From positions 1,860,001-1,924,000 of the forward strand of contig NZ_PYFW01000001.1 in assembly GCF_003020125.1 (NCBI RefSeq): a stretch of 64,000 nt of DNA. The letters are read 5' to 3'. This document shows, in pieces, positions 1 to 6,769 of the stretch. Below the pieces are notes generated by a model, which did no database searches, had not been told where the DNA came from, and saw nothing but the letters and a program-made list of their open reading frames with translations. The first letter of the stretch is position 1. Each line of letters starts with the position of its first letter. The position numbers and the translations under genes are program-made. Source of the stretch: Bradyrhizobium sp. MOS003. Its GTDB lineage: Bacteria > Pseudomonadota > Alphaproteobacteria > Rhizobiales > Xanthobacteraceae.

Positions 1-510
1 AACACGCCGTCGATGCGCGAAGCCGTCGAGTGGCAGATCAAGCTCTGGCTCGGTGACGGCTATGAGGCCCAGCTGGAAATGGCTGAGCGCGAGGGCGATC
101 CCGGCGCGCTGGCGTGCCTGCGCGGCAACCGCGCCAGGGTCACGCCGATGGATCAGGCCAATTACGCAAAGGCGCTGACCCGAAGAGCCACGCTGACCCG
201 CGACTGGATGCTGTTCTTCGAAAAATACGCCGTGCTGCTGACGCCGGTGTCCGGCGAGCTGCCGTTCCCCGATCATCTCGACCGCAAGGACGAGGAGTCC
301 TTCAAGCGCGTCTGGGAAGCGCAGCTGCCGCAGATTGCGATTCCCTTCATGGGGCTGCCAGGCCTCGTGGTCTCCACCGGCCTCGTCGGCAAGGCGCCGG
401 TCGGCGTGCATATCGTCTCCGGCCGCTATCGCGAGGATCTCTGCCTGCTTGCGGGCGAGGCGATCGAGGCCGGCGGCGTGCCGCCGTCGCCGATCGACCC
501 CGTGGGTTAG
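1..510 (+). CDS. Amidase, C-terminal part (truncated by window edge)
   Basis: The frame is open from the first base and ends in TAG at 508-510, so only the last ~169 residues of the protein are present. The stretch LLTPVSGELPFPDHLD and the later GLPGLVVSTGLVGKAPVGVHIVSGRYRED are typical of the C-terminal third of amidase-signature hydrolases, where a glycine-rich segment packs near the active site. The catalytic Ser-Ser-Lys and the GGSS signature lie upstream, outside the window, so substrate class cannot be judged. The next gene starts 3 bp downstream, suggesting co-transcription with the glutathione peroxidase gene. Confidence 0.8.
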   Translation, partial: NTPSMREAVEWQIKLWLGDGYEAQLEMAEREGDPGALACLRGNRARVTPMDQANYAKALTRRATLTRDWMLFFEKYAVLLTPVSGELPFPDHLDRKDEESFKRVWEAQLPQIAIPFMGLPGLVVSTGLVGKAPVGVHIVSGRYREDLCLLAGEAIEAGGVPPSPIDPVG

Positions 511-512
511 CG

Positions 513-989
513 ATGTCCGCCATCTACGACTTCAAGGCCAACTCGCTCGCGGGCGAGGAGGTCGCCCTGAAACGTTTCGAAGGGCAGGTGCTGCTGATCG
601 TCAACACCGCGAGCAAATGCGGCTTCACGCCGCAATATCGTGGTCTGGAGGATCTGCATCGCGATCTCTCGCCGCGCGGCCTCTCCGTGCTCGGTTTTCC
701 CTGCAACCAGTTCGGCGCGCAGGAGCCGGGGCCGGCAGATGAGATCCAGGCGTTCTGCTCGACCCATTACGACGTCACCTTTCCCCTGTTCGAGAAGATC
801 GACGTCAACGGCGCCAACGCGCACCCATTGTACGAGTACCTGAAACGCCAGCAATCGGGCCTGCTGGGCGCCTCCATCAAATGGAATTTCACCAAATTCC
901 TGGTGGACCGTGCCGGAAAGGTGATCGCGCGCTACGCACCGACCGCACGGCCCGAAGGATTGCGCAATCAAATCGAGGCCCTGCTATGA
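513..989 (+). CDS. Glutathione peroxidase (Cys type)
   Basis: A 158-residue thiol peroxidase that reduces hydroperoxides using glutathione or thioredoxin. The family triad is visible: peroxidatic Cys36 in NTASKCGFT, Gln70 in FPCNQFGAQE, and Trp in KWNFTKFLVD. A second cysteine, Cys64 (FPCNQF), and a third in AFCSTHYDV are possible resolving residues. The peroxidatic residue is encoded by an ordinary TGC, so this is not a selenoprotein. Length is normal for bacterial BtuE-type enzymes and there is no signal peptide, so it is cytoplasmic. It starts 3 bp after the amidase stop and its stop overlaps the next ATG, so the three genes probably share a transcript. Confidence 0.92.
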   Translation: MSAIYDFKANSLAGEEVALKRFEGQVLLIVNTASKCGFTPQYRGLEDLHRDLSPRGLSVLGFPCNQFGAQEPGPADEIQAFCSTHYDVTFPLFEKIDVNGANAHPLYEYLKRQQSGLLGASIKWNFTKFLVDRAGKVIARYAPTARPEGLRNQIEALL

Positions 990-1243
990 GCGAGACAATC
1001 ATGAGCGACGAATTTCCGGACCGCCTGTCGGTCGATCCGAACAGCCCCTATTACAACGCGGATATTCTCTCCCGCGACGTCGGCATCCGCTTCAAGGGCG
1101 TCGAGAAAACCAACGTCGAGGAGTACTGCATCAGCGAAGGCTGGGTCCGCGTCACTGCAGGAAACGCCAAGGACCGCCACGGCAACCCGCTGACCATCAA
1201 GGTGCATGGTCCCGTGGAGCCGTATTTCAGGGACAAGAAGTAA
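986..1243 (+). CDS. DUF3297 family small protein
   Basis: An 85-residue protein whose ATG overlaps the TGA of the glutathione peroxidase gene by 4 bp (ATGA), implying translational coupling. The body, from PDRLSVDPNSPYY through GIRFKGVEKTNVEEYCISEGWVR to the GNPLTIKVHGPVEPYF end, matches what I know of the DUF3297 family, a short cytoplasmic family with no assigned function. An internal ATG six codons in (MSDEFPDRL) is an alternative start. Confidence 0.8.
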   Translation: MSETIMSDEFPDRLSVDPNSPYYNADILSRDVGIRFKGVEKTNVEEYCISEGWVRVTAGNAKDRHGNPLTIKVHGPVEPYFRDKK

Positions 1244-1262
1244 GCGCCGCGCGCTTCCTCCT

Positions 1263-1380
1263 CGTCATTGCGAGGAGCTCAGCGACAAAATTGCGTAGCA
1301 ATTTTGCGCAGATGCGACGAAGCAATCCAGACTATTTCCGCGGAGACAGACTGGATTGCTTCGCTTCGCTCGCAATGACG
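1263..1380. repeat. Dispersed palindromic repeat, family A (CTGGATTGCTTCG type)
   Basis: Both ends carry the inverted sequence CGTCATTGCGAG / CTCGCAATGACG. Inside are a second inverted pair (CGAAGCAATCCAG / CTGGATTGCTTCG) and the small hairpin AAAATTGCGTAGCAATTTT. A second copy, in the opposite orientation, lies at 37341-37457. It fills most of the gap before tarD. Confidence 0.85.
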
Positions 1381-1408
1381 AGCATAACCAGCCAGCGAAA
1401 GCCACCCC

Positions 1409-2578
1409 ATGTCCGTCCGCATCGTCGACGTCCGCGAGATCACCAAGCCGATCTCCTCGCCGATCCGCAACGCCTATATCGACTTCACCAAGATGACGAC
1501 GAGCCTGGTTGCGGTCGTCACCGACGTGGTGCGCGACGGCAAGCGCGTCGTCGGCTACGGCTTCAACTCCAACGGCCGCTACGGGCAGGGCGGCCTGATC
1601 CGCGAGCGCTTTGCTTCGCGCATCACGGAAGCCGATCCGAAGTCGCTCTTGAATGCCGCCGGCGACAATCTCGACCCCGACAAGGTCTGGTCCGCGATGA
1701 TGACCAACGAGAAGCCAGGCGGACACGGCGAGCGCTCGGTCGCGGTCGGCACCATCGACATGGCGGTGTGGGATGCGGTGGCGAAGATCGCGGGAAAGCC
1801 GCTGTTTCGTTTGCTCGCCGAACGCCACGGCGTCAAAGCCAATCCGCGCGTGTTCGTCTACGCCGCCGGCGGCTATTACTATCCCGGCAAGGATCTCTCG
1901 ATGCTGCGCGCCGAGATGCGCGGCTATCTCGATCGCGGCTACAACGTCGTCAAGATGAAGATCGGCGGCGCGTCGATCGAAGACGATCGCACCCGCATCG
2001 AGGCGGTGTTGAAGGAGATCGGCAAGGACGCGCAGCTCGCGGTCGACGCCAACGGCCGCTTCAATCTCGAGACCGGCATCGCCTACGCCAAGATGCTGCG
2101 CGACTATCCCTTGTTCTGGTACGAGGAGGTCGGCGATCCCCTCGACTACGCGCTGCAGGCAGCACTCGCCGAATTCTATCCGGGCCCGATGGCCACAGGC
2201 GAAAACCTGTTCAGCCACCAGGACGCCCGCAATCTGATCCGCTACGGCGGCATGCGCCCCGACCGCGACTGGCTGCAATTCGACTGCGCGCTGTCCTATG
2301 GCCTGTGCGAATACCAGCGCACGCTGAAAGTACTGAAGACGCACGGCTGGTCGCCCAGCCGCTGCATCCCCCACGGCGGCCACCAGATGTCGCTCAACAT
2401 CGCGGCGGGGTTGGGTCTCGGCGGCAACGAAAGCTATCCCGACCTGTTTCAGCCCTACGGTGGCTTCCCAGATGGCGTGCGCGTCGAGAACGGCCACATC
2501 ACCATGCCGGATCTCCCCGGCATCGGTTTCGAAGGCAAGTCGGATCTTTACAAGGAAATGAAGGCGCTGGCGGAGTAG
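1409..2578 (+). CDS. tarD: D(-)-tartrate dehydratase (enolase superfamily)
   Basis: A 389-residue enolase-superfamily enzyme that dehydrates D-tartrate to oxaloacetate using Mg2+. Visible catalytic residues are Lys182 and Lys184 (VVKMKIGG), the metal ligands Asp213 (AVDANGR), Glu239 (WYEEVGD) and Glu265 (ATGENL), and His322 (IPHGGHQ). These numbers coincide with those I recall for the Bradyrhizobium japonicum enzyme of known structure, and the whole sequence looks nearly identical to it. Length is exactly right. It stands alone, preceded by a family A repeat and followed by a family F repeat, with no dedicated transporter adjacent. Confidence 0.93.
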   Translation: MSVRIVDVREITKPISSPIRNAYIDFTKMTTSLVAVVTDVVRDGKRVVGYGFNSNGRYGQGGLIRERFASRITEADPKSLLNAAGDNLDPDKVWSAMMTNEKPGGHGERSVAVGTIDMAVWDAVAKIAGKPLFRLLAERHGVKANPRVFVYAAGGYYYPGKDLSMLRAEMRGYLDRGYNVVKMKIGGASIEDDRTRIEAVLKEIGKDAQLAVDANGRFNLETGIAYAKMLRDYPLFWYEEVGDPLDYALQAALAEFYPGPMATGENLFSHQDARNLIRYGGMRPDRDWLQFDCALSYGLCEYQRTLKVLKTHGWSPSRCIPHGGHQMSLNIAAGLGLGGNESYPDLFQPYGGFPDGVRVENGHITMPDLPGIGFEGKSDLYKEMKALAE

Positions 2579-2604
2579 CGCCTGGACCTCGCCAAGCCTT
2601 CCAC

Positions 2605-2719
2605 GGTCATGCTCCGCGAAGGCGGAGCATCCAGTACGCCGCGGCGGATGTAGCGGCAGCGAGCTCTTCAACGCCGGCCGCTGGAATACCGGATCGTCCG
2701 CCTTCGCGGACGATGACAG
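2605..2719. repeat. Dispersed palindromic repeat, family F (GTCATGC...GATGAC type)
   Basis: Two hairpins, GCTCCGCGAAGGCGGAGC and CGTCCGCCTTCGCGGACG, are joined by a spacer ending in GGAATACCGGAT. The outer ends read GGTCATGC and GATGACAG. It sits between the convergent 3' ends of tarD and the malonyl-CoA decarboxylase gene and could also act as a terminator or mRNA stabiliser. Confidence 0.7.
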
Positions 2720-2732
2720 CGGTGTATGCGCC

Positions 2733-4085
2733 CTACGACAACCGCATATCCAGCAGCCGTCGCCCTTCGCCCTTCAGCAGCTTCTTCACCGCGCTCGACG
2801 CCACGACCTCGCCGTCATTGGCATAGGCCTCGTGGTTCTTCTCGATGTCGTCGAGGCGGTAGAGGTAGTTGACCATGACGCCGGCCGACTCGCGCACGCC
2901 CTTCGGCGAGAGGTCACCGAGCCAGTTGATGCGTTCGAGCCGGGCGCCGTTGCCGAGATGGAAGCGGGCGACGGAATCGATCAGCTTGCCCTTCGGCGTG
3001 CGCGCCTTCAGGAAGTAATGCGCCGCAAGCGGCTCGATCACGGCGCGCAGCAACGTGGTCGTCTCGGGGTTCTCGAACCATTTGGGATCGTCGAGGCGCT
3101 TCAGGACCTCGCGATCCTCGTCCGTCAGCGGCAGGTCCTTGTCCTGCTTCACCCACTGCATGAAGCCGGGCACCGGCGATAGCGTCACGAAGGTGTCGAG
3201 CTTCGGCAGTTCGCGGCGCAACTCCTCGACCACCTGCTTGATCAGGAAGCTGCCGAACGAGATGCCGCCGAGCCCGCGCTGGGTGTTGGAGATCGAATAG
3301 AACACGGCGGTGCGGGCGCGCTCGATCGGCAGGTGCTGGCGATCGACGGCGAGCAGCGGTTGAATCGCGCCGGGGATCGTCTCGGTCAGCGCCACCTCCA
3401 CGAAGATCAGGGGTTCGTCGACCATGGCGGGATGGAAGAAGGCATAGCAGCGGCGATCGACCGGATCGAGGCGGCGGCGCAAATCGTCCCAGTCGCTGAT
3501 CTCATGAACCGCTTCGTAACGGATGATCTTTTCGAGGATGTTGGCCGGCGTCGACCAGTCAATCCGGCGCAGCACGAGAAACCCCCTGTTGAACCACGAA
3601 GACAGCAGATGCGAGACGTCGCGATCGAGCGCGGCGAAATCGGTGTGGCCTTTCATCATGCCGAGCAGGTCCGCACGCATGGCGACGAGATCGCCGGTAC
3701 CGCCGGGCGCACGGTTGAGGCGGCGGATCAATTCCTGCCGGCGCGGCTCCGAGGCGAAATGCAGTGCGCTTGCGTCCTCGTCGCTCGGCTTGGCGCGCCA
3801 CTTCTCGATCGCTTTGGACAGGCGCTCGCGATCCGGGCCGAAATCGCGCACCAGTCCGTCGAAGAAGGCGCGGCGTCCCGCCTCATCCAGCTCCCGGTAG
3901 ATGTCGAGCACCTCACGCGCGATGGCAATGCCCGATGCCTCGCCCCGGCCCGACAGCAGCGCATCGCAAAGCTCGATCAGCCCATCGGCATCCCGTCTGG
4001 AGCCGGCGGAATCGCCGCGACGAAGCAGCGTGCGTCCGCGCTCGGAGATGGTGGCGAGCAGGTCGGAGAAAAAGGCGTTGGCCAT
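2733..4085 (-). CDS. Malonyl-CoA decarboxylase
   Basis: A 450-residue malonyl-CoA decarboxylase, converting malonyl-CoA to acetyl-CoA and CO2. The N-terminal half is the helical domain. The C-terminal catalytic domain, a GNAT-like fold, starts near residue 180. The family signature FYSISNTQRGLGGISFG (about 262-278) holds the conserved serine, and FHLGNGARLERINW (about 375-388) holds conserved His376. Length agrees with the short bacterial form without a targeting peptide, so it is cytoplasmic. No malonyl-CoA synthetase or dicarboxylate transporter gene is adjacent, so the malonate-utilisation context seen in other rhizobia is absent here. Confidence 0.93.
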   Translation of the reverse strand: MANAFFSDLLATISERGRTLLRRGDSAGSRRDADGLIELCDALLSGRGEASGIAIAREVLDIYRELDEAGRRAFFDGLVRDFGPDRERLSKAIEKWRAKPSDEDASALHFASEPRRQELIRRLNRAPGGTGDLVAMRADLLGMMKGHTDFAALDRDVSHLLSSWFNRGFLVLRRIDWSTPANILEKIIRYEAVHEISDWDDLRRRLDPVDRRCYAFFHPAMVDEPLIFVEVALTETIPGAIQPLLAVDRQHLPIERARTAVFYSISNTQRGLGGISFGSFLIKQVVEELRRELPKLDTFVTLSPVPGFMQWVKQDKDLPLTDEDREVLKRLDDPKWFENPETTTLLRAVIEPLAAHYFLKARTPKGKLIDSVARFHLGNGARLERINWLGDLSPKGVRESAGVMVNYLYRLDDIEKNHEAYANDGEVVASSAVKKLLKGEGRRLLDMRLS

Positions 4086-4240
4086 CGGGACTTTCGGATC
4101 AAGATTGTGCGTTGCGGTAGCTTACACGCGATTTGGGCGGAAGCCGATCACAATCCAGCGGAGGAAATGCGGCAACTTTAGTCGGGCCGTGCGTTTGGAG
4201 AATGGCGGCATGCCGTGGCGCGGCGTCGCGTTCGGCCACT

Positions 4241-4346
4241 GGTGTCATGCCCCGCGCAGGCGGGGCATCAGGTACGCTGCGGCCCATCGGTCAATCACAG
4301 TCGCTTCGGAGTCCTGGATCGCCCGGTCAAGCCGGGCGATGACACC
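4241..4346. repeat. Dispersed palindromic repeat, family F; overlaps a gene end
   Basis: Outer ends GGTGTCATGCCCCGC and GGGCGATGACACC form an imperfect inverted pair. Two internal hairpins are GCCCCGCGCAGGCGGGGC and CGCCCGGTCAAGCCGGGCG. The stop codon and last ~17 codons of the AraC-type regulator gene at 4295-5167 lie inside this repeat. Confidence 0.75.
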
Positions 4347-5167
4347 GAGTGTGTGGCAAACTCCGTCGGCGTCCGCCCCGTCACCTGACGGAACGCGGCC
4401 GAGAACGCCGGCACGCTGGCGTAACCGAGTTGGGTCGCGAGCTGCTTGACCGACACGCCGGCATCCGTCGACAAGCGCTGGATCGCGGCCGCGATCCTGG
4501 CGCGCTGGCACCAGCTCTTGAAGCTCAGCTGCGTCTCCGTCGAGAACAGCCGCGACAGCGTGCGCGCGGAGGTTCCGACCTCGCGCGCCAGCGTGTCGAT
4601 GTCGTGCAGGCCGGTGGGATCGTCGAGCACGATCATGGCGGCGCGGCGGCAGCGCGGCTCGTGCGGCAGCGGCACGAAGGTCGCGGAATCCTCAGCCTGG
4701 TGCAATTCCAGCATGACGAGCCGCACCAAGAGCTCGGTGCGCTCTTCGGTGTTGCGGGCGTCGAACAGCGCGAGGATCGCCTGGTTGAGCAGCGGCGACA
4801 CCCGCACCACGAATTCCCGGGTCAGGCCGTCATAGCGCTGCTCGCGCTTCAGCCAGGACAGGTCGAAATACAGCGTGCGCATCTCGATGTCGGCGAGCAG
4901 GTCGATGGCGTGCTCGAGGCCGGCCGGCACCCATACGGCGCGGTCCGGCGGCACCAGCCAGCGGCCGCCGGGCGTCGTCACCTGCATGGTGCCCCTGGCC
5001 GCATAGATCAGCTGCGCCTCGCGGTGCAAATGCGGATCGATCCGCATGCCCCTGGGATAGTCGCGCGCAACCAGGTGGACGCCCGCGGGCGAACGGTGGT
5101 TGCTCCGGACCTCCCGCAGGGTTGGCGTTTCCAAGGTTGGCCTTTCCAAGACAGTCATTGGCAGCAT
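4295..5167 (-). CDS. AraC family transcriptional regulator (cupin sensor + HTH)
   Basis: A 290-residue regulator. Residues ~30-110 form a cupin-like ligand-binding region (IDPHLHREAQLIYAARGTMQV, then WLVPPDRAVWVPAGLEHAI). Residues ~185-275 hold the two AraC helix-turn-helix motifs (DTLAREVGTSARTLSRLF and KQLATQLGYASVPAFSAAF, followed by TGRTPTEF). The gene is divergent from an MFS transporter with a 53-bp gap, the same arrangement as nimR-nimT in E. coli, so it probably controls that transporter. The last ~17 residues (HSVSSPGLTGRSRTPKRL region) are encoded by a palindromic repeat and probably lie beyond the ancestral end. No strong ribosome binding site decides between this start and the ATG three codons later. 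Confidence 0.88.
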   Translation of the reverse strand: MLPMTVLERPTLETPTLREVRSNHRSPAGVHLVARDYPRGMRIDPHLHREAQLIYAARGTMQVTTPGGRWLVPPDRAVWVPAGLEHAIDLLADIEMRTLYFDLSWLKREQRYDGLTREFVVRVSPLLNQAILALFDARNTEERTELLVRLVMLELHQAEDSATFVPLPHEPRCRRAAMIVLDDPTGLHDIDTLAREVGTSARTLSRLFSTETQLSFKSWCQRARIAAAIQRLSTDAGVSVKQLATQLGYASVPAFSAAFRQVTGRTPTEFATHSVSSPGLTGRSRTPKRL

Positions 5168-5220
5168 CCCGTCATGGGGAGGAGATATAACTCATTTCGG
5201 AGCAGGAGAGGATTCGGGAA

Positions 5221-6393
5221 ATGAACAGCCCCAGCCGGGTCATCGGTTTCGTCAACGCAGGCCATTTCATCGACCATTATGCGATGCTGATCTTCGCCGC
5301 CGCCGTCATCATCATGGGGCCGGCGCTCGGCATGGCCTATTCGGAACTTTTGCCTTATGCGACGCCCGGCTTCGTGGCTTTCGGGGCGGGCTCGCTGCTC
5401 ACCGGCTGGCTCGGGGACCGCTGGAGCCGCCGCCACATGATGCTGATCTTCTTCGTCGGCATCGGTGCGTCCATGATCTCGGTCGGCCTGGTGCAGACCC
5501 CGGCGCAACTCGGCGCAGCGCTGCTCGCGATCGGCATCTTTGCCTCCATCTACCATCCCGTCGGTACCGCCATGATCGTGTCCTATGCCGACCGGCTCGG
5601 CCGCGAGATGGGCATCAACGGCGTCTGGGGCAATCTCGGCGTGGCCTCCTCGGCGCTGGTGACAGGCGTGATCGGCCAGTATTTCGGCTGGCGGTTTGCC
5701 TTCGTCGTGCCCGGCATAGTCACCATCCTGATCGGCATCGCCTTTGCGATGCTGGTCGTGCACGAGGACCGCAAGGGTTCGAAGCAGGCGGCGGCGCAGG
5801 CGCGGGTGGCCAAGCAGGACATGTGGCGCGTGGTGCTGTCGCTGCTGATCGTGGTGATCGCGATCTCCACGACGTTCAACGCCGTCACCGTGGCCCTGCC
5901 GAAGCTGTTTGCGGAGCGGCTGGCGGATCTGACCAGCAGTCCGGCGCTGCTCGGAATCATCGCGGCCTGCGTCTACGTGTTCGGTGCCATGACGCAGTAC
6001 ACGATCGGCCGTCTGCTCGACCGCTACTCGCTCAAGACGGTGGCGCTGCCGCTGTCCTTCATGCTGGCGCCGTTCCTGTATCTGGCCGCCAGCCTGAACA
6101 ATCTGCCGCTGATCCTGGTCTCGATCGGCATCGTCATGGGCGCGTTCGGGCAGGTTACGGTCAACGACGCCATGGTCGGCAAATACACCAGCGAGGAATG
6201 GCGCTCGCGCGCCTATGCGGTGCGCTATTTCATCGGCTTCACCGCCGCCGGCGCCTCGGTCGGCCTGGTCGCCTGGCTCTACGAGCAGGGCGGCTTCGTC
6301 ACGATGCTGCACGCCTTCGCAGCGCTCTGCCTGCTGGCCATCGCAGCCGCCATCATCCTGCCGCGCGAGATCCGGACGCCGCAGCCGGCGTGA
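5221..6393 (+). CDS. MFS transporter
   Basis: A 390-residue inner-membrane protein with about 12 hydrophobic segments. It has an MFS cytoplasmic loop motif after TM2 (GWLGDRWSRRHMM) and a matching segment in the second half (IGRLLDRYSLKTVALP). The N-terminal half, with NAGHFIDHYAML and SIYHPVGTAMIVSYADR, resembles the fosmidomycin-resistance/nitrate-like branch of MFS efflux proteins. Substrate is unknown. The ATG follows GGAG-rich sequence and lies 53 bp from the divergent AraC gene that likely regulates it. A repeat follows 5 bp after its stop. Confidence 0.88.
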   Translation: MNSPSRVIGFVNAGHFIDHYAMLIFAAAVIIMGPALGMAYSELLPYATPGFVAFGAGSLLTGWLGDRWSRRHMMLIFFVGIGASMISVGLVQTPAQLGAALLAIGIFASIYHPVGTAMIVSYADRLGREMGINGVWGNLGVASSALVTGVIGQYFGWRFAFVVPGIVTILIGIAFAMLVVHEDRKGSKQAAAQARVAKQDMWRVVLSLLIVVIAISTTFNAVTVALPKLFAERLADLTSSPALLGIIAACVYVFGAMTQYTIGRLLDRYSLKTVALPLSFMLAPFLYLAASLNNLPLILVSIGIVMGAFGQVTVNDAMVGKYTSEEWRSRAYAVRYFIGFTAAGASVGLVAWLYEQGGFVTMLHAFAALCLLAIAAAIILPREIRTPQPA

Positions 6394-6398
6394 GGTCC

Positions 6399-6505
6399 TG
6401 TCATTCCGGGGCGCGCGTAAGCGCGAACCCGGCATCCATCGGGCGGCAGAGACTGCAGAGAAATGGATTCCGGGCTCGTCGCTGCGCGACGCCCCGGATG
6501 ACAGG
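6399..6505. repeat. Dispersed palindromic repeat, family B (TGTCATTCCGGGGCG type)
   Basis: Outer inverted ends TGTCATTCCGGGGCGCGC and GCGACGCCCCGGATGACAGG enclose the pair AACCCGGCATCCAT and ATGGATTCCGGGCT. It begins 5 bp after the MFS stop codon. It is open in the reading frame of the downstream antiporter, which makes that gene look artificially long. Confidence 0.75.
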
Positions 6506-6538
6506 AGACTGAGCGGCACGTCACGCACGCCGCCGATC

Positions 6539-6656
6539 ATGAACTCTACCCCTGTTTTGCCCGACGACGCAAATTGCTTCGCCAAAGCCGAAATTTTCTC
6601 AAGCCTTTTCAACGCCGTCGCTACTGTGCATGGGGTTGTTTTCGCACTTTTTGCCT
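6539..6656. repeat. Dispersed repeat, family C (CCTGTTTTGCCCGAC ... TGTGCATGGGGTTGTTTTCGC)
   Basis: It begins with ACCCCTGTTTTGCCCGAC and ends with CTACTGTGCATGGGGTTG and TTTTCGCACTTTTTGCC. The same two end blocks, in reverse orientation, occur at 62133-62262, and the first block reappears at the start of the large element at 40144. Together with the family B repeat it fills the 376-bp gap 6394-6769, which has no other visible gene. Confidence 0.7.
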
Positions 6657-6769
6657 TGGCGCCGGTCGCTCGGCCGAAGAGCGGGAACTCCCCGTGGCTC
6701 CGGCGGTTTCTCTCCCCAGTCGCTCCCCGGCACCCTGCTGGCTGGAGATGCAGGGGAAAAGCCACCTCG

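Noticed and set aside
513..989. Selenocysteine form of glutathione peroxidase
   Set aside because: The peroxidatic codon is TGC and the frame contains no internal TGA.
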